NCBI RefSeq assembly: GCF_036924645.1
Contig: NZ_JAZHRX010000001.1
Coordinates: 6,351,501-6,415,500, forward strand
DNA: 64,000 bases
Direction of reading: 5' to 3'
Origin: Bradyrhizobium sp. AZCC 2176
GTDB lineage: Bacteria; Pseudomonadota; Alphaproteobacteria; Rhizobiales; Xanthobacteraceae
Shown: positions 17,013-27,064 of the stretch, one piece after another
How positions within the stretch are numbered: the first letter of the stretch is position 1
Layout: each line of letters opens with the position of its first letter
Made by a program: the position numbers and the translations under genes
The notes under the pieces: model-generated
What the model was told of the DNA's origin: nothing
The model's database searches: none
What the model saw: only the letters and a program-made list of their open reading frames with translations

Positions 17013-18470
17013 ATGGCCAAATCCACTCTCTCCTTTGTCTGCCAGAACTGCGGCGCGGCGTATAACCGCTGGCAGGGCAAGTGCGAGTCCTGCGGCGAGT
17101 GGAACACGCTGGCCGAGGAGGACACGACCGGCAGCGTGCCGGTGTCGATCCGTTCAAAGCGCCGGGGCCGGACGTTTGCGCTGGAATCACTGACCGGCAA
17201 GAGCAACGACGCCCCCCGCCTGTCCTCCGGCATGACGGAGCTCGATCGCGTCACTGGCGGCGGTTTTGTGCGCGGCTCGGTGCTTCTGGTCGGCGGCGAT
17301 CCCGGCATCGGCAAATCGACTTTGTTGACGCAGGCCACCAGCATGCTGGCCCGCGCCGGGCATCGCGCGGTCTATATTTCGGGCGAAGAGGCCGTGGCGC
17401 AGGTGCGGCTGCGCGCCGAGCGGCTCGGCCTGGCGGATGCGCCGGTGCAGCTCGCCGCCGAAACCTCGGTCGAGGACATCGTCTCGACCCTCTCGGAGGG
17501 CGCGGTGCCGCGCCTGATCGTGATCGATTCGATCCAGACCATGTGGACCGACACGGTGGAATCCGCGCCGGGAACGGTGACACAGGTCCGCGCCTCGGCG
17601 CAGTCCCTCATCCGTTTCGCCAAGAAATCCGGTGCCGCAATCATCCTCGTCGGGCACGTCACCAAGGACGGCCAGATCGCGGGCCCCCGTGTGGTCGAGC
17701 ATATGGTCGACGCGGTGTTGTCGTTCGAGGGCGAAGGCTCGCAGCAGTTCCGCATCCTGCGCGCGGTCAAAAATCGATTCGGCCCGACCGATGAAATCGG
17801 CGTGTTCGAAATGACGGGCCTGGGCCTTCGCGAGGTCTCCAACCCCTCCGAATTGTTCCTTTCTGAACGCGACCTGGGCAGCCCGGGCACAGCGGTCTTT
17901 GCCGGGATCGAAGGCACCCGCCCGGTCCTGGTGGAATTGCAGGCATTGGTGGCCCCGACCACGCTCGGCACCCCTAGGCGGGCGGTGGTCGGCTGGGATC
18001 CGAGCCGGCTGTCGATGGTGCTGGCGGTGCTGGAAGCCCATTGCGGGGTCAAATTGTCCGGCTACGACGTCTATCTGAACGTAGCTGGCGGCTTGCGGAT
18101 CCAGGAGCCCGCAGCCGATCTCGCGGCGGCAGCCGCCCTGGTGTCCTCCTTGGTGAACGCACCGTTACCGACTGATGCGGTTTATTTCGGCGAGATTTCG
18201 CTCTCGGGCGCGGTCCGGCCGGTGGCACAGACTTCGGCCCGGTTGAAAGAGGCCGTGAAACTGGGATTTGGCCGTGCCGTTCTGCCCGAATCGGCCCGTG
18301 GCGAGGTGGGCTCCGATGGCGGTCTGACGCTGAACAGCGTCGGCGGGTTGACCAGCCTGGTTGCCGAAATCGCCGCGCGCGGCACGCCGAGAAGCAACCG
18401 GGACACCAATCGCGAGGGTGCGGCAGAGAAAAATGCCACACCGGCGCGATTCCGTCGTGAAAACAGCTAA
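17013..18470 (+). CDS. radA: DNA repair protein RadA/Sms
   Basis: This 485-residue RecA-like helicase assists branch migration of recombination intermediates. It has the N-terminal C4 zinc finger (Cys10, Cys13, Cys24, Cys27), a Walker A motif GGDPGIGKSTLL near residue 95, the RadA signature KNRFGPTDE near 253, and a C-terminal Lon-like domain. The ATG at 17013 matches the family start MAKSTLSFVCQNCG; the frame is open further upstream only within the tail of the cyclase gene. cvpA and purF follow, a common rhizobial order. Confidence 0.96.
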   Translation: MAKSTLSFVCQNCGAAYNRWQGKCESCGEWNTLAEEDTTGSVPVSIRSKRRGRTFALESLTGKSNDAPRLSSGMTELDRVTGGGFVRGSVLLVGGDPGIGKSTLLTQATSMLARAGHRAVYISGEEAVAQVRLRAERLGLADAPVQLAAETSVEDIVSTLSEGAVPRLIVIDSIQTMWTDTVESAPGTVTQVRASAQSLIRFAKKSGAAIILVGHVTKDGQIAGPRVVEHMVDAVLSFEGEGSQQFRILRAVKNRFGPTDEIGVFEMTGLGLREVSNPSELFLSERDLGSPGTAVFAGIEGTRPVLVELQALVAPTTLGTPRRAVVGWDPSRLSMVLAVLEAHCGVKLSGYDVYLNVAGGLRIQEPAADLAAAAALVSSLVNAPLPTDAVYFGEISLSGAVRPVAQTSARLKEAVKLGFGRAVLPESARGEVGSDGGLTLNSVGGLTSLVAEIAARGTPRSNRDTNREGAAEKNATPARFRRENS

Positions 18471-18634
18471 AGCGGCGTGACGCGCCCCGCCCTCGCCGCT
18501 ATACAACGCGCGCGAAAGGCGAGCGGGATGGCGCGATATCCGGCCTTGCGGGATGCGCCGTCTGCCCCTCATTTGGGGTGACCCTGACCCGTCGATTCGC
18601 TGCTTGAGAACTTACGAGCGGACCTGACCAGCCG

Positions 18635-19264
18635 ATGCCGATAACGATACTCGATCTCGTCCTGCTCGGAGTAATGCTGATTTCGGGGCTGCTCGCCATG
18701 GTGCGCGGCTTCATGCGCGAAATCCTGTCGATCGCAGCATGGGGCGCGGCGGCGCTGGTGACGCTTTATGCTTTCTCGAAGCTGCTGCCGACCGCCAAGA
18801 CTTATTTCAATAACGACACGGTGGCTTCCGTGGTAGTGGTGGCCGGCACCTTCATCGGCACCCTGATCGTGGTCTCCGTCATCACGGTGCGGATTTCGGA
18901 CATGATTCTGGATTCCCGGATCGGCGCGCTGGATCGCACGCTCGGCTTCCTGTTTGGGTTGGGTCGCGGCCTTTTGATCGTGGTGGTCGCCTTCCTGTTC
19001 TTTAGCTGGCTGGTCCCAGACAAGCAGCGGCCGGACTGGATCACCAACGCGAAGTCCCGAACAGTGCTGGATGGAACCGGGCAATGGTTAATGTCGCTCT
19101 TGCCTGACGACCCCGAGAACACCATCTTAAAGAGATTCAAGAAGAATAAACCGGAAGACGATCAAACTGACGCCGACCAGGCAGCGCCTGCGTCCGGCGA
19201 TGGCTACAGCAAACCTGCCCGTGACAGCCTTAAAAAGCTGATCGAGAAACCCGCGGGCCGCTAA
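18635..19264 (+). CDS. cvpA: CvpA family membrane protein
   Basis: The 209-residue protein has four membrane helices in its first 140 residues and a charged, probably disordered C-terminal tail. The N-terminus (ITILDLVLLGVMLISGLLAM) and MREILSIAAWGAA are typical CvpA sequences. CvpA is linked to colicin V production, bile and envelope stress, and is often encoded next to purF, as here with 20 nt between. Its biochemical role is not settled. Cotranscription with purF is likely. Confidence 0.92.
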   Translation: MPITILDLVLLGVMLISGLLAMVRGFMREILSIAAWGAAALVTLYAFSKLLPTAKTYFNNDTVASVVVVAGTFIGTLIVVSVITVRISDMILDSRIGALDRTLGFLFGLGRGLLIVVVAFLFFSWLVPDKQRPDWITNAKSRTVLDGTGQWLMSLLPDDPENTILKRFKKNKPEDDQTDADQAAPASGDGYSKPARDSLKKLIEKPAGR

Positions 19265-19284
19265 TTCTGGCCAAAAGAGAGGCG

Positions 19285-20799
19285 ATGGACGCGATGCAAA
19301 ACCCTTCCGATCCCGCCGGCCAACTCGACCCGAATGCTGGCATCGAGTTGCAGGACGATCTCGAAGGCGACACGCTACGCGAGGAATGCGGTGTGTTCGG
19401 TATTTTCGGCCACCCCGAGGCCGCCGCCATCACCGCCCTCGGACTACACGCCCTCCAACATCGCGGCCAGGAAGCCGCCGGCATCGTCTCCTTCGACGGC
19501 AGCCGCTTCCATTCCGAACGCCGCCTCGGCCTCGTCGGCGACACCTTCTCCCGTCGCGAAGTGATCGAGCGCCTGCCCGGCATCGTAGCCGTCGGTCATG
19601 TCCGCTACTCCACGACCGGCGCCACCATCCTGCGCAATGTGCAGCCGCTGTTCGCCGAACTCAATGCCGGCGGTTTCGCGGTCGGCCACAACGGCAACCT
19701 CACCAATGGCCTGACGCTCCGCCGCGAACTGGTCAAGGGCGGCGCGATGATGCAGTCGACCACCGACACCGAGGTCATTCTGCATCTGGTGGCGCAATCC
19801 AAGCGCGGCCGTTTCATCGACCGCTTCATCGAGTCGCTGCGTGCGATCGAAGGCGCTTACGCACTGGTCGCGCTCACCAACAAGAAGCTGATCGGGGCGC
19901 GTGATCCGCTCGGCATCCGCCCGCTGGTGCTCGGCGATCTCGACGGCCATCCGATCCTGACCTCGGAGACCTGTGCGCTCGACATGATCGGCGCCAAATA
20001 TGTCCGCGACATCGAGCCCGGCGAAATCATCGTGTTCGACGAGGCCGGTGCGCACAGCCACAAGCCGTTCCCGCCGAAGCCGCCGCGGCCCTGTATCTTC
20101 GAATACATCTATTTCTCGCGGCCGGACTCCATCGTCGGCGGCCGCTCGGTCTACGACGTCCGAAAAGCCTTCGGCGCGCAGCTCGCCCGCGAAAGCCATG
20201 TCGAGGTCGACGTCGTGGTGCCGGTGCCGGATTCCGGCGTGCCCGCCGCGCTCGGTTACAGCCAGCATTCCGGCGTGCCGTTCGAACTCGGCATCATCCG
20301 TAACCACTATGTCGGCCGCACCTTCATCCAGCCGACGCAGAGCGTGCGCGAACTCGGCGTGCGCATGAAGCATTCGGCCAACCGCACCGCGATCGAAGGC
20401 AAGCGCATCATCCTGATCGACGACTCGCTGGTACGCGGCACCACGTCGAAGAAGATCGTGCGCATGATGCGCGACGCCGGCGCGCGCGAAGTGCATTTCC
20501 GGCTCGCTTCGCCCCCGATCCTGTATCCCGACTATTACGGCATCGACCTGCCCGACCGCGGCGGACTTCTGGCTGCCACCCATTCGCTGGAAGAGATGCG
20601 CGACATCATCGGCGCGGACTCGCTGGCGTTCCTGTCGATCGACGGCATGTACCGCGCGATGGGCGAACCCGGCCGCGATCCAGCCAATCCGAAATTCTCG
20701 GACCACTGCTTCACCGGCGCCTATCCGACCCACCTCACCGACCAGACCCAGGTCGAGCCGCAGCCCCGGCAATTGTCGCTGCTGGCGGAGGCGAGTTGA
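19285..20799 (+). CDS. purF: Amidophosphoribosyltransferase
   Basis: This 504-residue enzyme catalyses the first committed step of purine synthesis, making phosphoribosylamine from PRPP and glutamine. The N-terminal nucleophile Cys35 (REECGVFGIFG) follows a propeptide of about 34 residues that would be removed by autoprocessing. The glutaminase domain covers roughly 35-270, and the PRPP-binding site IILIDDSLVRGTTSKK is near residue 375. It follows cvpA after 20 nt. A 29-bp inverted repeat begins 11 nt after the stop and is a likely terminator. Confidence 0.97.
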   Translation: MDAMQNPSDPAGQLDPNAGIELQDDLEGDTLREECGVFGIFGHPEAAAITALGLHALQHRGQEAAGIVSFDGSRFHSERRLGLVGDTFSRREVIERLPGIVAVGHVRYSTTGATILRNVQPLFAELNAGGFAVGHNGNLTNGLTLRRELVKGGAMMQSTTDTEVILHLVAQSKRGRFIDRFIESLRAIEGAYALVALTNKKLIGARDPLGIRPLVLGDLDGHPILTSETCALDMIGAKYVRDIEPGEIIVFDEAGAHSHKPFPPKPPRPCIFEYIYFSRPDSIVGGRSVYDVRKAFGAQLARESHVEVDVVVPVPDSGVPAALGYSQHSGVPFELGIIRNHYVGRTFIQPTQSVRELGVRMKHSANRTAIEGKRIILIDDSLVRGTTSKKIVRMMRDAGAREVHFRLASPPILYPDYYGIDLPDRGGLLAATHSLEEMRDIIGADSLAFLSIDGMYRAMGEPGRDPANPKFSDHCFTGAYPTHLTDQTQVEPQPRQLSLLAEAS

Positions 20800-20810
20800 G
20801 GGGTCTCAAC

Positions 20811-20935
20811 CGTCGTCCCTGCGAACGCAGGGACCCATAGCCACCGGCCGTCGTTTTTCGGAGGCCATTTGATACGAATACCTTCCGCCTCATAGCCGTC
20901 ACGGCGTATGGGTCCCTGCGTTCGCAGGGACGACG
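20811..20935. repeat. Perfect 29-bp inverted repeat element after purF
   Basis: The arms at 20811-20839 and 20907-20935 are exact reverse complements over 29 bp with a 67-nt spacer. Each arm also contains its own palindrome (TCCCTGCG-AA-CGCAGGGA). It fills most of the purF-SDR gap and would form a strong hairpin, so it may end purF transcription. The two-arm palindromic layout resembles REP/BIME-type non-autonomous repeats. I associate similar sequences with Bradyrhizobium intergenic regions, from memory only. Confidence 0.85.
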
Positions 20936-20953
20936 ACGATAGAGTTTACTTCA

Positions 20954-21694
20954 ATGCCCCAACCCCTCGCCTCCCGCATCGCCCTCGTCACCGGCGCCTC
21001 ACGGGGCATCGGCCATGCCACAGCGCGCGCGCTCGCCCGCGCCGGTGCGCATATCGTTGCCGTCGCGCGCACGCAAGGCGGCCTTGAGGAGCTCGACGAC
21101 GAGATCCGGAAAGACGGCGGCAGCGCCACGCTGGTGCCGCTCAACCTCACCGATTTCGACGGCATCGCGCGGCTCGGTGCGGCGCTGTATGAGCGCCACG
21201 GCAAGCTCGACATTCTCGTCGGCAATGCCGGCATCGCCGGTCCCTCCTCGCCGCTCGGCCATATCGAACTAAAACCCTGGAACGACGTGATGGCGGTGAA
21301 CGTCACCGCGAACTTCCAGCTCATCCGCTGCATGGACCCACTGCTCAGGGTCTCGGACGCCGGCCGCGCCGTATTCGTGACCTCGGGCGCCGCCAGCAAG
21401 GCGAACGCCTATCAGGGTCCCTACGCGGCCTCGAAGGCCGCGCTGGACACGCTGGTGCGCTCCTGGGCCAACGAGACCGTGAGCACCAAACTGCGCGTCA
21501 ACCTGTTCAGCCCCGGCCCGATCCGCACCCGCATGCGCGCGAGCGTATTTCCCGGCGAAGACCCGATGACGCTGGATACGCCGGAGCAGGCGGCGGAATT
21601 CATCGTGCCGATGTGCGCGCCCGACTGGAACGAAACCGGCAAATTGTATGACTACAAGACTCGCACGCTGATGAGTTTCCGCGCGCCGGAGTGA
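20954..21694 (+). CDS. Short-chain dehydrogenase/reductase
   Basis: The 246-residue protein is a classical SDR with the cofactor motif GASRGIG near residue 14, NAG at about 92, a serine in FVTSGAAS, and the catalytic YxxxK pair in YAASKAAL near residue 157. It should be an NAD(P)-dependent oxidoreductase. The gene lies just after the purF inverted repeat with no strong ribosome-binding site. No neighbour indicates a substrate. Confidence 0.88.
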   Translation: MPQPLASRIALVTGASRGIGHATARALARAGAHIVAVARTQGGLEELDDEIRKDGGSATLVPLNLTDFDGIARLGAALYERHGKLDILVGNAGIAGPSSPLGHIELKPWNDVMAVNVTANFQLIRCMDPLLRVSDAGRAVFVTSGAASKANAYQGPYAASKAALDTLVRSWANETVSTKLRVNLFSPGPIRTRMRASVFPGEDPMTLDTPEQAAEFIVPMCAPDWNETGKLYDYKTRTLMSFRAPE

Positions 21695-21812
21695 GCTTGC
21701 GAGTCGCTGCGCTCGCAATGCCGATGTCAAACCGTTGACTCCTCTTCGTCCCCGCGATTGACTGCCCTCCCAAGCGGGACGACCCGCCAAGAAAAAACAT
21801 CGGGAGGCACCT

Positions 21813-22949
21813 ATGACGCCGACGCGTAATCGCGCCCGCCAAAATCTCTGCAGAGCCATTTCCGCCTGCTTCACCGCCACTATGTTGATTGGGACGCCCA
21901 CGCTGTCACACGCCGGCGACATCCCGACGTTTGCGGTCGATGCGTCCTGGCCAAAACCGCTGCCGAACAACTGGATCCTCGGTCAGGTCGGCGGCATCAC
22001 CGTCGACGCGCAGGGCCACGTCTGGCTGATCCATCGTCCACGCTCGCTGACCGACGACGAAAAGGGCGCGACGCTAAATCCGCCTCGCTCTAAATGCTGC
22101 ATCCCGGCGCCGCCGGTGCTCGAGTTCGATGCCGACGGCAACCTGCTGCGCTCCTGGGGCGGCCCCGGCGAAGGCTATGAATGGGTCGGCCGTGAACACG
22201 GCATCGAGGTGGATGAGAAAGGTTTCGTGTGGGTCGGCGGCAACGCCGACAACGACAATGCGATCCTGAAATTCACCCTCGACGGCAAGTTCGTAATGCA
22301 GATCGGCAAGATCGCACCGAGCAAGGGTTCTGGCGACACCACGCAGCTCGGCAAGCCCGCCGAGACCGCGATCGACAAGGATGCGAACGAAATCTTCGTC
22401 GCCGATGGCTACGGCAATCGCCGCATCATCGTGTTCGACGCCACGTCAGGTGCCTACAAGCGGCACTGGGGCGCTTATGGCAAACCGCCGAACGATGAGA
22501 AGCAACCGCCCTACGATCCCAAGGGACCGCCTCCGCAGCAATTCGCCAATCCCGTCCATTGCGTAAAGCTTTCCAATGACGGGCTGGTCTATGTCTGCGA
22601 CCGCATCAACAACCGCATCCAGGTGTTCAGGAAAGATGGAACCTTCGTTAAGGAATGGTTTTACGAAAAGAGCACGCTCGGCAACGGCGCAGTGTGGGAC
22701 ATCGCGATCTGGCCCGATCCGAAGCAGACCTATTTGCTGAGCGCCGATGGCGAGAACAATGAAATCCGGGTGCTGAAGCGGGATGATGGTACCGTAGTCG
22801 GCAGTTTTGGGCGCAGCGGCCGCAATGCCGGGCAGTTCCACTGGATTCACGCCATGGCGGTGGATGCCAAGGGTAACGTCTATACCGCGGAGGTCGATAC
22901 CGGCAAACGGATCCAGAAGTTCAAGCTGACCTCGGACGCGCTACGATAG
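21813..22949 (+). CDS. Secreted NHL-repeat beta-propeller protein
   Basis: The 378-residue protein has a signal peptide (about residues 1-33) and a series of NHL-type blades. Examples are GGITVDAQGHVWLIHR, IEVDEKGFVWVGGN and MAVDAKGNVYTAE. It resembles the peptidyl-alpha-hydroxyglycine alpha-amidating lyase-like proteins common in Bradyrhizobium and is expected in the periplasm. An enzymatic function is not established for bacterial members. A Liv-type binding protein gene starts 93 nt downstream in the same direction, so the two may form one unit. Confidence 0.82.
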   Translation: MTPTRNRARQNLCRAISACFTATMLIGTPTLSHAGDIPTFAVDASWPKPLPNNWILGQVGGITVDAQGHVWLIHRPRSLTDDEKGATLNPPRSKCCIPAPPVLEFDADGNLLRSWGGPGEGYEWVGREHGIEVDEKGFVWVGGNADNDNAILKFTLDGKFVMQIGKIAPSKGSGDTTQLGKPAETAIDKDANEIFVADGYGNRRIIVFDATSGAYKRHWGAYGKPPNDEKQPPYDPKGPPPQQFANPVHCVKLSNDGLVYVCDRINNRIQVFRKDGTFVKEWFYEKSTLGNGAVWDIAIWPDPKQTYLLSADGENNEIRVLKRDDGTVVGSFGRSGRNAGQFHWIHAMAVDAKGNVYTAEVDTGKRIQKFKLTSDALR

Positions 22950-23042
22950 GTGGATTGCCCGTCCCAGCGAGAAGGACTATCGCAAAGCCGCTGGCAGGTT
23001 CCGAAAAGAGAGCCGGCGAACAACCATTTCCGGAGGAATACC

Positions 23043-24269
23043 ATGACGACCAGAATTGCGCGGCGCTTAGCCGCTTCCGTGGCGCTTGCCGCGCTCGGCC
23101 TCGCGACGCCGACATTGGCCCAGGACAAGACCGTCAAGATCGGCGTGCTGAACGACATGTCGAGCCTCTATGCCGACATCGGCGGCCCCAATTCGGTGGT
23201 TGCGGTCAAGATGGCGGTCGAGGATTCCGGCCTCAACAAGAAAGGCTGGAAGATCGAGGTGGTGAGCGGCGATCACCAGAACAAGCCTGATGTCGGCGTC
23301 AACATTGCGCGGCAGTGGATTGATACTGAGAAGGTCGATGCGATCGCCGACACGCCGAATTCCGGTGTCGCGCTGGCCGTCAGCAACCTCGTCAAGGAAA
23401 AGAACGCCGTGCTGCTCAACTCGGGTGCGGCGACCGCCGACCTCACCGGCAAGGCCTGCACGCCGAACACGATCTCGTTCACCTATGACACCTACATGCT
23501 GGCGACCGGTACCGGCAAGGCACTGACCAAGGCGGGCGGCGATAGCTGGTTCTTCCTCACCGCAGACTATGCCTTCGGTCACGCGCTCGAGCGCGATACA
23601 TCGGCGGTCGTGACCGCCAACGGCGGCAAAGTGCTCGGCGGCGTGAAGCATCCGCTGAACACGTCCGACTTCTCGTCCTTCCTATTGCAGGCCCAGGCCT
23701 CCAAGGCGAAAGTCGTCGGCTTGGCCAATGCCGGCGGTGACACCACCAATGCGATCAAGCAGGCGTCCGAATTCGGGATCGTCGCGGCCGGCCAGAAGCT
23801 TGCCGCGCTGCTGCTGTTCATCAACGACGTGCATTCGCTGGGCTTGAAGACCGCACAAGGCCTGACGTTCACGGAATCCTTCTACTGGGACCTGAACGAC
23901 CAGACGCGCGCCTGGTCGAAGCGGTTCTCGGCACAGGCCAACAAGAACGCAATGCCGTCCATGACGCAGGCCGGCAACTACGCCATGGTGCTGCATTATC
24001 TGAAGGCGATGGAAGCGCTCGGCGGCAATCCGCATGACGGCGCCAAGGTCGTCGCCAAGATGAAGGAATTGCCGACCGAGGATCCGCTGTTCGGTAAGGG
24101 CCCGCTGCGCGCCGACGGCCGCCGCCTCATCCCGGCCTATCTGTTCGAAGTGAAGAAGCCGGAAGAGTCGAAGGGACCGTGGGACTATTACAAGCAGATC
24201 GCCACGATCTCGGCGGAAGACGCTGCAAAGCCGCTCGAAGCCAGCGAGTGTCCGCTGGTGAAGAAGTAA
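23043..24269 (+). CDS. Liv-type ABC transporter substrate-binding protein (orphan)
   Basis: The 408-residue precursor has a signal peptide (about residues 1-26, ending TPTLAQ) and a type I periplasmic binding fold of the branched-chain amino acid/amide family. The strong GGAGGA site before the ATG at 23043 decides the start. No permease or ATPase genes adjoin it. It is very similar over its whole length to the binding protein at 39404-40621, sharing for example QDKTVKIGVL, NSGVALAV, TADYAFGHALERDT and GKG-xx-RADGR, so it is a paralogue. It may feed the LivHMGF complex encoded 13 kb away. Confidence 0.9.
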   Translation: MTTRIARRLAASVALAALGLATPTLAQDKTVKIGVLNDMSSLYADIGGPNSVVAVKMAVEDSGLNKKGWKIEVVSGDHQNKPDVGVNIARQWIDTEKVDAIADTPNSGVALAVSNLVKEKNAVLLNSGAATADLTGKACTPNTISFTYDTYMLATGTGKALTKAGGDSWFFLTADYAFGHALERDTSAVVTANGGKVLGGVKHPLNTSDFSSFLLQAQASKAKVVGLANAGGDTTNAIKQASEFGIVAAGQKLAALLLFINDVHSLGLKTAQGLTFTESFYWDLNDQTRAWSKRFSAQANKNAMPSMTQAGNYAMVLHYLKAMEALGGNPHDGAKVVAKMKELPTEDPLFGKGPLRADGRRLIPAYLFEVKKPEESKGPWDYYKQIATISAEDAAKPLEASECPLVKK

Positions 24270-24285
24270 CGGCGTAGCAGGGAGC

Positions 24286-24376
24286 GTAAGGTGGGCAAAG
24301 GTGCACTTGCGCCGTGCCCACCGCCTCTGCGGATTTGATCGTGAACGGTGGGCACGTTGCGCTTTTCCCACTCTAC
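24286..24376. repeat. Palindromic intergenic element between convergent genes
   Basis: A GGTGGGCA (24290-24297) / TGCCCACC (24315-24322) hairpin is followed by another GGTGGGCAC (24347-24355). The outer ends (24286-24300 and 24362-24376) are inverted copies matching at 12 of 15 positions. It fills the gap between the binding-protein gene and the convergent MFS gene and may terminate both. Similar GTGGGCA/TGCCCAC repeats are, from memory, widespread in Bradyrhizobium genomes. Confidence 0.65.
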
Positions 24377-24379
24377 GAT

Positions 24380-25627
24380 TCAGCGCTTAGGCGCCAACGT
24401 CCGCCATGCGATCACAAGCCCCAGCCCCAACAACGCCGCTGCCAGCAGGAACGGTGCGCCCGGCATTTTCAACGGCGCCTTATCGCTGATGAAATAAGCA
24501 AAGGTCAGCGTAAACAGGAATGGGCCCGCCATCTGGGCGATGCTGTTGACGCTGTTGGTTGCCCCCTGCAATTGCCCCTGCTGATCCGACGCAACGAGTT
24601 GCGTCGTCAATGCCTGGATCGCCGCCCCCGCCACGCCCCACAGCGCCATCACTGGGATGCCGATCCAGAACAGTGGTCCGGTCGGGGCCGCGCCATAGAT
24701 GAAAAATCCCAACGCACCGCAAGCAAGCCCTAGCAGCAGCGCCCTGCGCTCGCCGAGGAGCTTGACGATCGGCCCGACGCCCGCACCTTGCACCACCATG
24801 GCGCACACGCCGACCAAAGCCAGCGTGAACCCTACCGTCGTCGTATCCCAACCATAGCGGTAGGTGGCATAGAGCACGAAGGTGGACGGCAGCACCACAT
24901 GCGCGACCTGCCCGAAGAAATTCGCCAACGACAGGCCGGCGAGAATTCGGTTGGAACGCAACAGATGCAGGGCGCCGAGCGGGCTGGCGCTTTTCCAGTG
25001 GAACGGTGCGCGTCGCTCCTGCGGCAGCGACTCGGGAAGGATCAGCCAGCCGTAGAGCGTGTTCGCAAAGCTCAAGCCTGCCGCGATCCAGAACGGCAGG
25101 CGCGGATCCATGCCGCCGAGCAGGCCGCCGATGGCGGGGCCGAGAATGAAGCCGGCGCCGAACGCCGCGCCGATCTTGCCGAACACCGCGGCACGCCGTT
25201 CCGGCGGCGTCACGTCGGCGATATAGGCAAAGGCGGTCGAGATGCTCGCCGAGGTAATGCCGGAGATCACCCGGCCAATGAACAGCCAGGTCAGCGACGG
25301 CGCCAGCGCCATCAGCACATAGTCCAGCGCCAAGCCGAAATTCGATAGCAGCACCACCGGCCGCCGGCCGAAGCGGTCCGAGAGCGCGCCGAGGATCGGC
25401 GAGAACAGGAACTGCATCAGCGCCCAGGCGGTGCCGAACAGGCCGAAGATCCGCGCCGCCGTCGCCGTGTCGTTGTCGACAAAACTTTCCACGAGCTTTG
25501 GCAGGATCGGCAGGATCAGGCCGAGCGCCAGCATGTCGAGCAGAATGGTGACGAAGATGAAGGCTGCCGCGCCGCTGCGCACCGGCGGCTTGTCGTCGGC
25601 AACAGCGGTGGACGCCGCTTCGCTCAT
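24380..25627 (-). CDS. MFS transporter, TetA-like drug/metabolite exporter
   Basis: The 415-residue protein has 12 predicted membrane helices and MFS signatures of the DHA1/TetA type. These include the loop 2-3 sequence [12 protein letters not shown] and a motif-C-like segment [20 protein letters not shown] near residue 150. It should act as a proton-coupled exporter. Its ATG overlaps the stop codon of der by 4 nt (25624-25627), so it is translationally coupled to that gene. The substrate is unknown; tetracycline resistance should not be assumed. Confidence 0.87.
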   Translation of the reverse strand: MSEAASTAVADDKPPVRSGAAAFIFVTILLDMLALGLILPILPKLVESFVDNDTATAARIFGLFGTAWALMQFLFSPILGALSDRFGRRPVVLLSNFGLALDYVLMALAPSLTWLFIGRVISGITSASISTAFAYIADVTPPERRAAVFGKIGAAFGAGFILGPAIGGLLGGMDPRLPFWIAAGLSFANTLYGWLILPESLPQERRAPFHWKSASPLGALHLLRSNRILAGLSLANFFGQVAHVVLPSTFVLYATYRYGWDTTTVGFTLALVGVCAMVVQGAGVGPIVKLLGERRALLLGLACGALGFFIYGAAPTGPLFWIGIPVMALWGVAGAAIQALTTQLVASDQQGQLQGATNSVNSIAQMAGPFLFTLTFAYFISDKAPLKMPGAPFLLAAALLGLGLVIAWRTLAPKR

Positions 25628-27009
25628 GACGGCCGCTTGCGCTTATGCGCGAACGGATTTGCCTTTTCGCGCAGCGTGATCCGGATCGGCGTGCCCGGCA
25701 GGTCGAAAGCCTCGCGCAGGCTGTTGGTGAGATAGCGCAGATAGGACTGCGGCACCGCGTCCGCCCGCGAGCAGAACAGCACGAAACTCGGCGGACGCCC
25801 CTTGGTTTGCGTGATGTAGTTCAGCTTCAGGCGGCGGCCCGACACCGCGGGCGGCGGATTGGCGTCGACCGCCTGCTCGAACCAGCGATTGAGCGCGGCC
25901 GTGGGCACGCGCTTGTTCCACACCGCATAGGCGTCCTGGATCGCCGTCATCAGGCGGTCGATGCCCTCGCCCATCAGGCCGGACACCGCGACGATGGGCG
26001 CGCCCTTGACCTGCGGCAGCCAGTGATCGGCATCGCTGCGCAGCGCGGAAATCAGATGGGGCTTGCGCTCCATCAGATCCCATTTGTTGACCGCAAGCAC
26101 GATCGCCCGCCCCTCGCGCTCGATCAGGTCGGCGATGCGCAGGTCCTGTTCCTCAAACCGGTTCTGCGCATCCATCATCATCACGACGACTTCGGCAAAG
26201 CGCACCGCGCGCAGCGCGTCAGCCACCGACAATTTTTCCAGCTTCTCCTCGATCCGCGAGCGCCGCCTTAGCCCTGCGGTGTCGAACACGCGGAACTCGC
26301 GTCCCTGCCAGGTAATCTCCACCGAAATGGAATCGCGCGTGGTGCCGGCCTCGGCGCTGGTCAGCAGCCGCTCCTCGCCGAGCAGACGATTTATCAGCGT
26401 GGATTTTCCGGCATTGGGACGGCCGACGATGGCGACACGGATCGGGCGTTGTGCGAGTTCTTCGTCGGATACGATGATATCGTCGTCGTCGAACTCTTCG
26501 GCCTCCTCGACGGGCTCCGGCATCAGCGCGGCGAGCGCATCATAGAGATCGCTCATGCCCTCGCCGTGCTCGGCCGAAATCTGGATGGGATCACCGAGCC
26601 CCAGCGCGTAGGATTCCATTGCGCCGACTTCGCCGTGCCTGCCCTCGCTCTTGTTGGCGACCAGCACCACCGGCTTGTTGGCACGGCGCGCGAAATCGGC
26701 AAAAGCGCGATCGTTCGGCGTCAGGCCTGCGCGCGCATCGATCACGAACATCAGCGCGTCGGCCAGGCCGACCGCGGTTTCGGTCTGCTCCTGCATCCGC
26801 GCCGTCAGCGAGCCCTTGGCGCCCTCATCGAGACCGGCGGTATCGATCACGGTGAATTCAAGATCGCCGAGACGTGCATTGCCTTCGCGGCGGTCGCGGG
26901 TGACGCCGGGCTCGTCATCCACCAGCGCAAGCTTCTGCCCGACCAGCCGGTTGAACAGCGTCGATTTGCCGACATTGGGGCGGCCGATGATGGCGATCGT
27001 AAACGACAT
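25624..27009 (-). CDS. der: Ribosome-associated GTPase Der (EngA)
   Basis: This 461-residue GTPase is needed for 50S subunit maturation. Two tandem G domains are clear. Domain 1 has [14 protein letters not shown] (residues 8-21), DTAGLDEG and NKSEG. Domain 2 has [14 protein letters not shown] near 197, [10 protein letters not shown] and NKWDL. The KH-like C-terminal domain follows and ends in a basic tail. An acidic linker ([10 protein letters not shown]) separates the G domains. It sits downstream of a TPR protein and a small lipoprotein, and its stop overlaps the MFS gene start. Confidence 0.97.
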   Translation of the reverse strand: MSFTIAIIGRPNVGKSTLFNRLVGQKLALVDDEPGVTRDRREGNARLGDLEFTVIDTAGLDEGAKGSLTARMQEQTETAVGLADALMFVIDARAGLTPNDRAFADFARRANKPVVLVANKSEGRHGEVGAMESYALGLGDPIQISAEHGEGMSDLYDALAALMPEPVEEAEEFDDDDIIVSDEELAQRPIRVAIVGRPNAGKSTLINRLLGEERLLTSAEAGTTRDSISVEITWQGREFRVFDTAGLRRRSRIEEKLEKLSVADALRAVRFAEVVVMMMDAQNRFEEQDLRIADLIEREGRAIVLAVNKWDLMERKPHLISALRSDADHWLPQVKGAPIVAVSGLMGEGIDRLMTAIQDAYAVWNKRVPTAALNRWFEQAVDANPPPAVSGRRLKLNYITQTKGRPPSFVLFCSRADAVPQSYLRYLTNSLREAFDLPGTPIRITLREKANPFAHKRKRPS

Positions 27010-27064
27010 AAATGTTCCAAACGCCCTCTTTCGAAGGGCGTGTCAATCGAACGAAAAGGAAAAA

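Noticed and set aside
19444..20772. A 442-residue open frame on the minus strand
   Set aside because: It is antisense to purF, has no recognisable motif, and carries the codon bias expected of the reverse strand of a GC-rich gene.
21704..21720. Half copy of the 24-bp inverted repeat found at 63556-63630
   Set aside because: The match covers only 17 bases just after the SDR gene and has no second arm, so it is at most a remnant and was not listed as a feature.
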